Shown: positions 54,845 to 63,122 of the stretch, in pieces
Position numbering within the stretch: position 1 is the stretch's first letter
Layout of the letters: every line of letters begins with the position of its first letter
DNA from: Microvirgula aerodenitrificans DSM 15089
Lineage (GTDB): Bacteria; Pseudomonadota; Gammaproteobacteria; Burkholderiales; Aquaspirillaceae
Assembly (NCBI RefSeq): GCF_000620105.1
Contig: NZ_JHVK01000015.1
Location: forward strand, 1-64,000
Length of the DNA: 64,000 nucleotides
Direction of reading: 5' to 3'
Notes under the pieces: generated by a model
What the model was told of the DNA's origin: nothing
Seen by the model: the letters and a program-made list of their open reading frames with translations, nothing else
The model's database searches: none
Translations under genes and position numbers: made by a program

Positions 54845-56155
54845 ATGAACCAGAATGTATTGATTGAACTGGGCAAGGTAGCCAAATCCTTCCTGTCGTC
54901 CGACGGCAAGCCGCGCAGTGTGCTGGAAAACGTCGATTTCACGCTGCGGGAAGGCGAGATCATCGCGCTGCTCGGCAAGTCGGGGTCCGGCAAGTCGACG
55001 CTGCTGCGCATCATGGCCGGGCTGGTGCCGGCCGACCAGGGGCGGGTCGAATATCGCGGCCAGCCGGTCTACGGGCCGGCGGCCGGCATCGCCATGGTGT
55101 TCCAGTCGTTCGCGCTGTTCCCGTGGCTGACCGTGCAGCAGAACGTCGAGCTCGGGCTGGAGGCGCAGGGCGTGCCGCCGGCCGAACGCGAGCAGCGCGC
55201 CGACGCGGTGCTGGAACTGATCGGACTGTCCGGCTTCGGCGGTGCCCTGCCGCGCGAACTGTCCGGCGGCATGCGGCAGCGGGTCGGCATTGCCCGCGCG
55301 CTGGTCACCAACCCCGACATCCTGCTGATGGATGAAGCGTTTTCGGCACTCGACGTGCTGACTGGCGAGACGCTGCGCGACGATATGCTCGAACTGTGGG
55401 ACGAGAGCCGCATTCCGACCAAGGGCATCCTGATCGTGTCGCACAATATCGAGGAGGCGGTGATGATGGCCGACCGCATCCTGATCCTGTCCAGCGATCC
55501 GGGACGGGTGCGCAGCGAGATTCACGTCGACCTGCCACGCCCGCGCAATGCCGACTCGCAGGAAGTCCGGGCGCTGATCGACGAAGTCTATGCGCTGATG
55601 ACCATGCGCCCGGCCCAGGGGCCGGCCGTGGGGGCGTCGCCGACGCTGCATCTGGGCTACCGGCTGCCGGAAACCGATATCGGCCGCATCGAAAGCGTGC
55701 TGGAACTGGTGGCCGGCGCACCATTCAATGGCCGTGCCGACCTGCCGCAACTGGCCGAGGAGGCCGAACTGCCGGACGAGGCGCTGTTCCCGGCCTGCGA
55801 GGCACTGGGCCTGCTGGGCTTTGCCCAGGTCGAGCGCGGCGACATCACGCTGACCGCGCTGGGCCGGCGCTATGCCGCCGTGGCCCAGGTGCAGAAGCAG
55901 GAAATCTTCGGCCAGCAACTGCTGACCCATGTGCCGCTGGCGGCGCATATCCGTCGCAGCCTGGAAGCGGAACCGTCAGGCGCGCTGCCGGAAAAGCCGT
56001 TCCTGGAGCGGCTGGAAGAGTTCCTGAAGGAGGACGAGGCCGAACGCGTGCTGAAGGTCGCCATCGAATGGGGGCGCTACGGCGAAACCTACGAGTACGA
56101 CTTCCACACCGGCATGCTGAACCTGCCGGAAACGGAACCGGCGCCGCGCGCCTAG
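54845..56155 (+). CDS. ABC transporter ATPase with C-terminal AAA-associated domain
   Basis: A 436-residue ATPase. Residues about 1-240 form the nitrate/taurine-type nucleotide-binding domain, with GKSGSGKSTLLR (Walker A), the signature LSGGMRQRVGIARAL, LLMDEAFSALD (Walker B) and SHNIEEAV (switch). Residues about 260-430 are a separate helical region like the AAA-associated C-terminal domain found on this branch, which may sense a ligand or regulate transport. The GTG three bases earlier is less well placed than the ATG. The 3' end overlaps the convergent gene by 4 bases. Confidence 0.88.
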   Translation: MNQNVLIELGKVAKSFLSSDGKPRSVLENVDFTLREGEIIALLGKSGSGKSTLLRIMAGLVPADQGRVEYRGQPVYGPAAGIAMVFQSFALFPWLTVQQNVELGLEAQGVPPAEREQRADAVLELIGLSGFGGALPRELSGGMRQRVGIARALVTNPDILLMDEAFSALDVLTGETLRDDMLELWDESRIPTKGILIVSHNIEEAVMMADRILILSSDPGRVRSEIHVDLPRPRNADSQEVRALIDEVYALMTMRPAQGPAVGASPTLHLGYRLPETDIGRIESVLELVAGAPFNGRADLPQLAEEAELPDEALFPACEALGLLGFAQVERGDITLTALGRRYAAVAQVQKQEIFGQQLLTHVPLAAHIRRSLEAEPSGALPEKPFLERLEEFLKEDEAERVLKVAIEWGRYGETYEYDFHTGMLNLPETEPAPRA

Positions 56156-56676
56156 ATCCTCACGGCGGCAAAGTCCATGTGGTGGCTGAACTCGCGCAGG
56201 ATCAGCAGCGTGGTGGCCAGATCGTTGCGCGCCGGCAGCCCTTCCAGCGCGGCAGGCCGGCCGAGCGCCACCCGACCCAGCCGGTCGAACAGGCGCTCGA
56301 TCGCCTCGCGGGACAGGGACACCGCCGGCCGGTCGGGCAGGCCGGCCAGGTGTGCCAGCTCGCGCACCATCGCATCGCTGCAGAACAGTGCGGAACCGGC
56401 CACGATCCGCGCACGTGCCGGTGCCAGCGCATCCTCCACCGTCATGATGGCGTTTTCCAGCTCGTCTGCCGTCGGCGGCTCATGGCGGAAGTGCGCGGCG
56501 GCGGTGCGCCGCGTACCGATATCCAGCGCCAGCACCGCGTCCGGCACCGGCCCGTGGCCGCTGGCGATCCGCGTCTGTTCCGCGCCGATCTGCAGCACGG
56601 TGACCGGTGCGCCGGTTTCGGCCTGTCGCGTCGCGTAGTCGCGGCGCAGGCGTTCGTCGTCCAGGGAAACAGGCAT
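56152..56676 (-). CDS. Ppx/GppA-like half-domain protein, unknown
   Basis: A 174-residue soluble protein. VSLSREAIERLFDRLGRV and GLPARNDLATTLLILREF resemble the end of the second ASKHA subdomain of Ppx/GppA phosphatases, while the N-terminal half (LQIGAEQTRIASG, LALDIGTRRTA) looks like its first strands. No complete phosphatase catalytic set is seen, so it may be a regulatory or nucleotide-binding remnant. GGAGGA precedes the ATG, 11 bp after the FolE-type gene, hence one operon. Identity tentative. Confidence 0.6.
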   Translation of the reverse strand: MPVSLDDERLRRDYATRQAETGAPVTVLQIGAEQTRIASGHGPVPDAVLALDIGTRRTAAAHFRHEPPTADELENAIMTVEDALAPARARIVAGSALFCSDAMVRELAHLAGLPDRPAVSLSREAIERLFDRLGRVALGRPAALEGLPARNDLATTLLILREFSHHMDFAAVRI

Positions 56677-56687
56677 GCGTCCTCCGC

Positions 56688-57398
56688 TCAGTCGCCCTTG
56701 TTCATCAACGCCAGGAATTCCCGGCGCAGATTGGCATCGCGCAGGAAAGCGCCGCGCATCACGCTGTTGGTCATCTTGGCGTGGTCATCCTTGACCCCGC
56801 GCCAGTGCATGCAGAAGTGGTCGGCCTCCAGCACCACGGCCAGTCCGTCCGGCTGCAGCTTGTCCATCAGCAGGTCGGCGATCTGGGTCACGGCCTCTTC
56901 CTGAATCTGCGGGCGGGTCATGATCCAGTCGATCAGCCGCACATACTTGGACAGGCCGATCAGGTTCGAGTGCTCGCTCGGCAGCACACCGACCCAGGCG
57001 CGGCCCATGATCGGGCACAAATGGTGCGAGCAGGCACTGCGCACGGTGATCGGGCCGATGATCATCAGCTCGTTCAGCCGCTCGACATTCGGGAATTCGG
57101 TGCTGGACGGGATCGGCACATAGCGGCCACGGAACACTTCGCGAATGAACATTTTCGACACCCGCCGTGCCGTGTCGCGGGTGTTGTGGTCGTTGCGGGT
57201 GTCGATCACCAGGCTTTCCAGCACGCGCTGCATCTGCTGCGCGACTTCGGCCTGCAGCGCGTCCAGCTCGCCGGGCTCGATATGGTCGGCAATATTGTCG
57301 TTGGCGTGAAAACGGACGCCGGCGGCCTCGAGCCGGGCGCGGATGCGCTGTGAAACGGGCGGGACGGAAGACGGGGGTTCGATGTCGGTGGGGCTCAT
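56688..57398 (-). CDS. folE: GTP cyclohydrolase I family protein with altered active site
   Basis: A 236-residue GTP cyclohydrolase I (GTP to dihydroneopterin triphosphate, first step of folate/pterin synthesis). The zinc ligands are kept: Cys and His of SACSHHLCPI near residue 121, and the later Cys in FCMHWRGVKDD. The usual C-E-H-H signature reads C-S-H-H, so one conserved acidic residue is replaced by Ser; the later M-RG motif also differs (MHWRG). The ATG at 57398 is the start of a conserved-length protein; the frame opens 62 codons upstream. It is divergent from the ModE-box-preceded TonB operon. Confidence 0.85.
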   Translation of the reverse strand: MSPTDIEPPSSVPPVSQRIRARLEAAGVRFHANDNIADHIEPGELDALQAEVAQQMQRVLESLVIDTRNDHNTRDTARRVSKMFIREVFRGRYVPIPSSTEFPNVERLNELMIIGPITVRSACSHHLCPIMGRAWVGVLPSEHSNLIGLSKYVRLIDWIMTRPQIQEEAVTQIADLLMDKLQPDGLAVVLEADHFCMHWRGVKDDHAKMTNSVMRGAFLRDANLRREFLALMNKGD

Positions 57399-57596
57399 TC
57401 TGGATTCTTGCCTTGGGTGGTGATGTTTCTTGTCACAGGCAGGGTAAAGCGCGCGCGCGCCGTTGACAAATGCCGGGGCCGGGCCGGCGGTGGCGGGCGG
57501 TCCATGAAGTGACGACGACGCACGGCCGCACCCCGTGGGCTTTCCCCCTCCCGCCGTCTTGACATGCATCATGGCTCCGGCCATCCCGATTGGGTT

Positions 57597-57622
57597 GCGT
57601 AATATATTCGGGTATATTTCGC
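57597..57622. promoter_or_regulatory. ModE-like palindromic operator 1
   Basis: GCGTAATATA-N6-TATATTTCGC: two 10-bp half-sites identical in 9 of 10 positions as an inverted repeat, with a 6-bp spacer. The CG...ATATA core and spacer match the general layout of ModE molybdate-responsive operators (CGnTATATA-N-TATATAnCG). It lies 94 bp before the receptor start. Confidence 0.72.
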
Positions 57623-57630
57623 GTCCGCAT

Positions 57631-57672
57631 GGGCCAGGCCAGTCAGGGCTGGCCCGGGTTTCTGATTTTTTT
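57631..57672 (+). terminator. Hairpin followed by T-run between the two palindromes
   Basis: GGGCCAG (57631-57637) pairs with CTGGCCC (57649-57655), and seven T follow at 57666-57672. This resembles a terminator on the plus strand about 45 bp before the receptor start. It could attenuate read-through or end an unrecognised leader transcript. Confidence 0.45.
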
Positions 57673-57677
57673 ACCTA

Positions 57678-57703
57678 TCGCTATATATTGTTTTATATAG
57701 CGA
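57678..57703. promoter_or_regulatory. ModE-like palindromic operator 2
   Basis: TCGCTATATA-N6-TATATAGCGA: a perfect 10-bp inverted repeat with a 6-bp spacer, the same geometry as the site at 57597 and centred 81 bp away from it. It closely resembles the E. coli ModE consensus as I remember it. It ends 12 bp before the receptor ATG, where bound protein would block transcription or initiation. Confidence 0.78.
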
Positions 57704-57715
57704 GACAGGAGCGAA

Positions 57716-59776
57716 ATGATTACGCCAGCGTCACCTCCGTTCCCCCGCCGTGCGCCGGGCCCGATCACCCTCTGTCCATCCGTGCCCGACTGGAGACGAC
57801 GCTGGCTGCCGGCGCTGGTCAGTGCGGCCTTCGCCACCGCACCGGTGTGGGCGGCAGACGGGGTGTTCGAGCTGGGTACCGTGGTCGTCACCGGCAGTCC
57901 GGTGCCGCCGTCGGCCAGCGGGGAAGCGGTGGTCAGCGCGGCACAGATGGCGAGCGGGAACCGCGATACCGTTGCCGACGCCGTGGCCATGCTGCCCGGT
58001 GTCAGTCTGTCGAAGAACAGCCGCAATGAGGACATGGTGTATGTGCGCGGCTTCGACGCGCGTCAGGTGCCGGTGTTTGTCGACGGAATCCCGCTGTATG
58101 TCCCGTACGACGGCTATGTCGACTTTGGCCGTTTCACCACTTTCGATCTGGCCGAGATCCGCGTCGCCAGGAGCGATGCCTCGCTGCTGTACGGACCGAA
58201 CACGCTGGGGGGCGCCATCAATCTGGTGACGCGCAAGCCGGTCAAGCCGCTGGAAGGGGATATTCGGATCGGCATCGGCTCCGGCGACCTGAGCAAGGTG
58301 GCGGTCAACCTCGGCAGCAATCAGGAAAGCTGGTATCTGCAGCTTGGCGCGTCCTACCTGGACGCGAACTCGTTTCCACTGCCGCATGGCTTCAAGGACC
58401 GCAAGGCGGTACCGACCGACACCGGCGACAAGCGCGAGAATGCGTACCGTACCGATACCCGGGCCTCGTTCAAGCTCGGCTTTACCCCGAATGCGACCGA
58501 CGAATATGCGATCGGCTATGTGACCCAGGACGGGGAAAAGGGCAACCCGGTCTATACCGGTGACTCGAACAGCGGCATCCGCTACTGGCGCTGGCCGTAC
58601 TGGGACAAGGACAGTCTGTACTTCATCAGCAACACCCGGCTGGGCGACAACATTCTCAAGACCCGGCTGTACGAGGATCGCTACAAGAACGGTCTGTATG
58701 CGTACAGCGACAGCACGTACTCGACCGAACTCGTAAACAGGAACTTCCCCAGCTACTACGACGACAGGGTGCGCGGTGCCTCGGTCGAACTGACCAGCTA
58801 TCTGCTGCGCGATCATGAGCTGCGCGTGGCCGCGCACTACAAGGAAGACAAGCATCAGGACAGCAACCCGCTGTCGCCGACCAAGAACTACCGCGACGTG
58901 ACCACCTCGCTGGCGATCGAGGATACGGTGACACTGGCCCCGGCCTGGCGCCTGCGGCTCGGTGCCAGCCATGACCGGCGTGATGCGAAAGAGGTCTACC
59001 AGTGGCCGACCGGATCGACCAGCGCCACCAATGGCCTGATCGAACTGAGCCATATTCTGGACGACAGCGGCAGCGAACTGTATGCGCTGGCATCGCACAA
59101 GACCCGCTTTCCGACCATCAAGGACCGTTATTCGGCCAGAATGGGAGCGGCACTGCCGAACCCGGACCTGAAGCCGGAAACCGCCAATCACGGCGAAATC
59201 GGGGTCAAGGGCACGCCGTGGGACGGCGGACGAGGTCAGCTGGCCGTGTTCTACAGCCATATCCAGGATCTGATGCAGAGCGTGATCATACCGGCGCCGA
59301 CCGGCACCTGCGGCAAGAACAGCAAGACCTGTCCGCAGATGCAGAACGTCGGTCGTGCCCGCACCGCCGGCGTCGAGCTGTCGATCGAACAGCAACTGCC
59401 GGCCAACTGGTCGGTCGGCGGGGCCTATACCTACCTGGCCCGGCGCAACCTCAGCGATCCGGCCACGCTGCCGACCGATACCCCGCGCCACCGCCTGTTT
59501 GCCCATGTCAGCTGGGCGCCGGCCAACGAGTGGGTATTCAATGCCACTGCCGAGGCCGAGCAGGGTCGCAAGGTCGCCTATGCCGGTGCCAATGGCTCGA
59601 CCTTCCGCAGCCTTGCCGGGTATGCGACCTTCGGTCTCAACGGCGAATGGACGCCACGCAAGGACATGAGCCTGCAACTCGGCATGAACAATATCGGCGA
59701 CAAATGGTATGAACTGGCCGATGGTTATCCAATGCCCGGAAGGACCTGGTATGCCAATGCCACCTATCGCTTCTGA
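57716..59776 (+). CDS. TonB-dependent receptor of a putative molybdate/molybdophore uptake system
   Basis: A 686-residue outer-membrane receptor. It has a basic N-terminus and signal segment (to about residue 46, ending WAAD), a TonB-box-like LGTVVVTGSP near residue 53, and a plug domain (about residues 65-165) with LAEIRVARSDASLLYGPNTLGGAINLVTRK. The beta-barrel closes in the terminal aromatic residue (YRF). AGGAG precedes the ATG. It stands behind two ModE-like palindromes and leads a coupled operon with DUF2478, binding protein, permease, ATPase and methyltransferase genes. It would bring a molybdenum- or tungsten-containing ligand across the outer membrane; substrate is inference. Confidence 0.9.
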   Translation: MITPASPPFPRRAPGPITLCPSVPDWRRRWLPALVSAAFATAPVWAADGVFELGTVVVTGSPVPPSASGEAVVSAAQMASGNRDTVADAVAMLPGVSLSKNSRNEDMVYVRGFDARQVPVFVDGIPLYVPYDGYVDFGRFTTFDLAEIRVARSDASLLYGPNTLGGAINLVTRKPVKPLEGDIRIGIGSGDLSKVAVNLGSNQESWYLQLGASYLDANSFPLPHGFKDRKAVPTDTGDKRENAYRTDTRASFKLGFTPNATDEYAIGYVTQDGEKGNPVYTGDSNSGIRYWRWPYWDKDSLYFISNTRLGDNILKTRLYEDRYKNGLYAYSDSTYSTELVNRNFPSYYDDRVRGASVELTSYLLRDHELRVAAHYKEDKHQDSNPLSPTKNYRDVTTSLAIEDTVTLAPAWRLRLGASHDRRDAKEVYQWPTGSTSATNGLIELSHILDDSGSELYALASHKTRFPTIKDRYSARMGAALPNPDLKPETANHGEIGVKGTPWDGGRGQLAVFYSHIQDLMQSVIIPAPTGTCGKNSKTCPQMQNVGRARTAGVELSIEQQLPANWSVGGAYTYLARRNLSDPATLPTDTPRHRLFAHVSWAPANEWVFNATAEAEQGRKVAYAGANGSTFRSLAGYATFGLNGEWTPRKDMSLQLGMNNIGDKWYELADGYPMPGRTWYANATYRF

Positions 59777-60302
59777 ACCCGCCGTGCGCCGGGTCGCCGC
59801 CATCGTGCATGGCGAGGACGAGCAGGGCACGCACCGCCTGCTCGACACCTTCGCCCGCGAACTGCTGCAGCGTGGGCACCATGTGCGCGGCGTGGTCCAG
59901 AAAGACGCCGACTATTCGGTACTGACCGGCAAGCGCATGAGCCTGCTCGACCTGGACAGCGGCTGCAGCTATCCGATCTCGCAGGATCTCGGCCCCGGTT
60001 CAACCGCGTGCTGCCTGGATCCGGCGGGCATCGCCGCAGCCAGCGTCGTGCTGCGCCGGGCACTGGCCGAACGGCCCGAACTGGTGGTCGTCAACCGCTT
60101 TGGCGTGCTGGAGGCCGAAGGCAGTGGCTTTGCCGCCGAGCTGCTGGCGCTGATGGCCGACGGCGTGCCGGTGCTGACCGTGGTCGCGCCCAGATTCCTG
60201 GCCGCGTGGCGGGCGTTCACCGGCGATGATGCCGACGAGCTGCCGCCGCAGGCGGAGGCGCTGCGCGACTGGTTCACCCGGGTGGCGGAGCGCGCGCGGT
60301 GA
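59751..60302 (+). CDS. DUF2478-like protein, putative molybdenum-linked accessory
   Basis: A 183-residue soluble protein. The opening RRVAAIVHGEDEQGTHRLLDTF looks like a degenerate P-loop NTPase start (no GKS/T); VRGVVQKDAD and ERPELVVVNRFGVLEAEGSGF follow, as in DUF2478 proteins, which often lie near molybdate transporter genes. The ATG at 59751 is preferred because GGAAGG is seven bases before it; it overlaps the receptor end by 26 bases. The stop overlaps the binding-protein start (GTGA). Function not known; perhaps a chaperone or metallophore-handling factor. Confidence 0.8.
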   Translation: MPMPPIASEPAVRRVAAIVHGEDEQGTHRLLDTFARELLQRGHHVRGVVQKDADYSVLTGKRMSLLDLDSGCSYPISQDLGPGSTACCLDPAGIAAASVVLRRALAERPELVVVNRFGVLEAEGSGFAAELLALMADGVPVLTVVAPRFLAAWRAFTGDDADELPPQAEALRDWFTRVAERAR

Positions 60303-61330
60303 AGCGACGCGAACTGCTGCTCGGGCTGGCGCTGGCGCTGGCGCCGTGGCTGACCCTGACTCAAGCCGGGTCGGCGCCGGCTACGGCTACGGTCTTTGGC
60401 CGTCCGCCGCCCCGGATAAAGCGCGTATTCGCCGCCGGTGCACCGGCCGGGGTGCTGGCGTGCGTGCTCGCACCGGATACCCTGCTGGGCTGGCCGATGC
60501 CGCTCAGCACCGAAGCGCGGGGCTGGCTGCCGCCGGTGGCGAGGTCGCTGCCCTTTGTCGGCCGACTGGCCGGGCGCGGCACGACCATGCCGGTCGAAAC
60601 CCTGTTGCAGCTGCAGCCGGACCTGATTCTCGACGCCGGCAGTCTGGACGCCACCTATGTGTCGACCGCGCGCAAGGTCGCGCAGCAGACCGGCCTGCCG
60701 TATGTGCTGACCGGAGGCCTCCTTGCGCAACTGCCGGCGCAACTGCGCGAGATCGGCCGGCTGCTCGGCCGCGCAACGCGTGGCGAGACCCTGGCCACGC
60801 ATGCGGAGCAGCTGCTGGCGCAGGCCGCGCGAGTCAGGGCGGCGCTGCCGGCCAGCGCCCGGCCGGGCGTCTATCTCGGCAGGGGCGCCGACGGGCTGGA
60901 AACCGGGCTGGACGGCTCGCTGAACATGGAAATCATCGCTGCCGCCGGCGGGCGCAATGTGGCGGCGGCAGCCGGGCAGGGCGGGCTGGCACGGGTGTCG
61001 CTGGAGCAGGTGCTGGCGTGGAATCCTGACGTCATCCTGACTCAGGATCCTGCCTTCGCCGCCCGGGCCCGCCGCGACCCGGCATGGCGTGCGCTGTCCG
61101 CCGTGCGCAACGGCCGCGTGCACTGCGCGCCGACGCTGCCGTTTGGCTGGCTCGACGGCCCGCCCGGCGTCAATCGCCTGATCGGACTGCCGTGGCTGCT
61201 GGCGCGGCTGCATCGCGAGCCGGCCCGGGTGCGTGCGCTGCCGGCAACGGTGTCGGCGTTCTACCGCCTGTTCTACGGCATCGAGCTGACTGCCACCCAG
61301 CGCGACCGGCTGCTGGGAGAGGAGGGATGA
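60299..61330 (+). CDS. Periplasmic binding protein of FecB/MolA type
   Basis: A 343-residue class III binding protein, starting at GTG with a short signal peptide (about residues 1-23). It has the two-lobe pattern linked by one long helix: RIKRVFAAGAPAGVLACVLAPDTLLG in lobe 1, LQLQPDLILDAGS, then lobe 2 VLAWNPDVILTQDPAF and GRVHCAPTLPFGWLDGPPGVNR. The last part resembles binding proteins of the HI1472/MolA group. It overlaps both neighbours by 4 bases. It should carry the ligand to the FecCD permease. Confidence 0.88.
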   Translation: MKRRELLLGLALALAPWLTLTQAGSAPATATVFGRPPPRIKRVFAAGAPAGVLACVLAPDTLLGWPMPLSTEARGWLPPVARSLPFVGRLAGRGTTMPVETLLQLQPDLILDAGSLDATYVSTARKVAQQTGLPYVLTGGLLAQLPAQLREIGRLLGRATRGETLATHAEQLLAQAARVRAALPASARPGVYLGRGADGLETGLDGSLNMEIIAAAGGRNVAAAAGQGGLARVSLEQVLAWNPDVILTQDPAFAARARRDPAWRALSAVRNGRVHCAPTLPFGWLDGPPGVNRLIGLPWLLARLHREPARVRALPATVSAFYRLFYGIELTATQRDRLLGEEG

Positions 61331-62340
61331 GCCGGCGCCATCCTCTGACTGGCTGGACCGTGGCGCTGGCGGCACTGCTGGCCACACTGGTTGCAGCCTT
61401 CGCCATCGGCAAGTTCCCGGTCGCTCCGGGCGAACTGCTGCGCGGGGTAGTGGCCCGCCTCGGCGGCCCGCCATCCGGCCTGCCGGTCGCCGTGGAAACG
61501 GTGATCTGGCAGATTCGCCTGCCGCGCATCGCTGCCGGCCTGCTGGTGGGGGCGGCCCTGTCGGCAGCCGGCGCGGCGTACCAGGGCATGTTCCGCAACC
61601 CGCTGGTCTCGCCGGATATTCTCGGTGTGTCGTCCGGCGCCGGTCTTGGCGCGGCATTCGGGATTTTTCTCGGCCTGCCGCTGTCGGCCGTGCAGGGGCT
61701 GGCGTTTGCCGGCGGTCTGCTTGCCGTTGGCGCGGTCTATCTGATTGCCGGGCTGGTGCGCCGCCATGACCCGGTGCTGGTGCTGGTACTGGCCGGTGTT
61801 GCGGTCGGTGCGCTGCTCGGCGCCGGGATTTCGCTGCTGAAACTGCTGGCCGATCCGTATACCCAGCTGGCGTCAATGACCTTCTGGCTGCTTGGCGGGC
61901 TCAATGCAGTGACGGCGGGCGATCTGCTGCTGACCGCGCCGCTGATCATCGCCGGCCTGCTGCCGATGGCGCTGCTGCGCTGGCGCATCAATCTGCTCGG
62001 CTTCTCCGACGAAGAAGCCTCGGCGCTGGGCGCCAATGTGACCCGATTGCGGCTGATTCTGGTGGCGGCAGCCACACTGACCACCGCCGCCGCGGTGTCG
62101 CTGACCGGCATTATCGGCTGGATCGGGCTGGTCATTCCGCATATCGCCCGGCTGCTGGTCGGCCCGGATTTCTCGCGCCTGCTGCCAGCGTCGCTGCTGC
62201 TCGGCGCCATTTTCCTGCTGTTGACCGATACCCTGGCGCGTACCGTGGCGCCGATCGAACTGCCGCTCGGCGTACTGACCGCACTGGTTGGCGCGCCGTT
62301 CTTCCTGTTCCTGCTGGCCCGGGGCGGGAGGCCGGCATGA
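61327..62340 (+). CDS. FecCD-type ABC permease (MolB-like)
   Basis: A 337-residue permease of about ten spans. Family blocks are RLPRIAAGLLVGAALSAAGAAYQG and MFRNPLVSPDILGVSSGAG (about residues 63-110), LLGFSDEEASALG, and LTGIIGWIGLVIPHIARLLVG near residue 260. ATGA overlap with the preceding gene and ATGA overlap with the ATPase gene. MolB of Haemophilus influenzae, in this family, imports molybdate and tungstate. Confidence 0.92.
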   Translation: MSRRHPLTGWTVALAALLATLVAAFAIGKFPVAPGELLRGVVARLGGPPSGLPVAVETVIWQIRLPRIAAGLLVGAALSAAGAAYQGMFRNPLVSPDILGVSSGAGLGAAFGIFLGLPLSAVQGLAFAGGLLAVGAVYLIAGLVRRHDPVLVLVLAGVAVGALLGAGISLLKLLADPYTQLASMTFWLLGGLNAVTAGDLLLTAPLIIAGLLPMALLRWRINLLGFSDEEASALGANVTRLRLILVAAATLTTAAAVSLTGIIGWIGLVIPHIARLLVGPDFSRLLPASLLLGAIFLLLTDTLARTVAPIELPLGVLTALVGAPFFLFLLARGGRPA

Positions 62341-63122
62341 CGCCGCCGGTGATCGAAACCCGCGCGCTGGCCATCGGCCATGGCCGACAGCCGCTGGGGC
62401 GCGACATTGCCTTCTCGCTGGCCGCTGGCGAGGTGCTGTGCCTGCTCGGCCCGAATGGCAGTGGCAAGACTACTTTTTTCAGAACCCTGCTTGGCCTGCT
62501 GCCGCTACTGGCCGGCGAGGTCCGGGTCTGCGGCGAAGCCGTGGCCGGCTGGTCGCGGGCCGCCTTCGCGCGCCAGGTCGGCTATGTGCCGCAGGCGCAT
62601 GCCGGCGTGTTTCCATTTACGGTCGCGGAGGTCGTGCTGATGGGGCGCCTGGCCCGAATCGGCCGTTTCTCGGCCCCGTCGCGGCAGGATCGCGACATCG
62701 CGGCAGACTGTCTGGACATGCTGGGCATTCTGCCGCTGCACGACCGTGTCTATACCGCGATCAGTGGCGGCGAGCGCCAACTGGTGCTGATCGCCCGCGC
62801 GCTGGCCCAGCAGCCGGCACTGCTGGTCATGGACGAACCGACCGCCAGCCTCGATTTCGGCAACCAGATCCGCGTACTCGACCATATCGGCCGGCTGCGC
62901 GGGCAGGGCATGGCCGTGCTGGTGTCGACCCATCAGCCCGAGCATGCCCTGCGGGTCGCCGATCGCATTGCCCTGTTCAATGCCGGTCAGGTGATCGCAG
63001 ACGGCCCGCCGGCCGCCATGATCACCCCGGCGCGGCTCGCATCCCTGTACGGTGTCAGCGAAAGCGCCGTCTCCGCGAGCCTGTCCCCGTTGTTGTCCCC
63101 GGAAAGGAATGTATTGCCATGA
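62337..63122 (+). CDS. ABC transporter ATPase (MolC/FepC-like)
   Basis: A 261-residue ATPase: Walker A GPNGSGKTT (about residues 39-47), Q-loop in GYVPQAHAGVFPFTVAEVV, signature ISGGERQLVLIARAL near residue 143, Walker B LLVMDEP, and switch STHQPEHAL. It resembles ATPases of B12/iron/molybdate importers. It overlaps permease and methyltransferase genes by 4 bases each, so the whole unit is coupled. Confidence 0.93.
   Translation: MTPPVIETRALAIGHGRQPLGRDIAFSLAAGEVLCLLGPNGSGKTTFFRTLLGLLPLLAGEVRVCGEAVAGWSRAAFARQVGYVPQAHAGVFPFTVAEVVLMGRLARIGRFSAPSRQDRDIAADCLDMLGILPLHDRVYTAISGGERQLVLIARALAQQPALLVMDEPTASLDFGNQIRVLDHIGRLRGQGMAVLVSTHQPEHALRVADRIALFNAGQVIADGPPAAMITPARLASLYGVSESAVSASLSPLLSPERNVLP

Noticed and set aside
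54080-55948. 622-codon minus-strand open frame over the ABC genes
   Set aside because: Antisense shadow; a Gln/His/Arg-rich translation without domains.
57731-59848. 705-codon minus-strand open frame over the TonB receptor
   Set aside because: Antisense shadow of a well-supported receptor gene.
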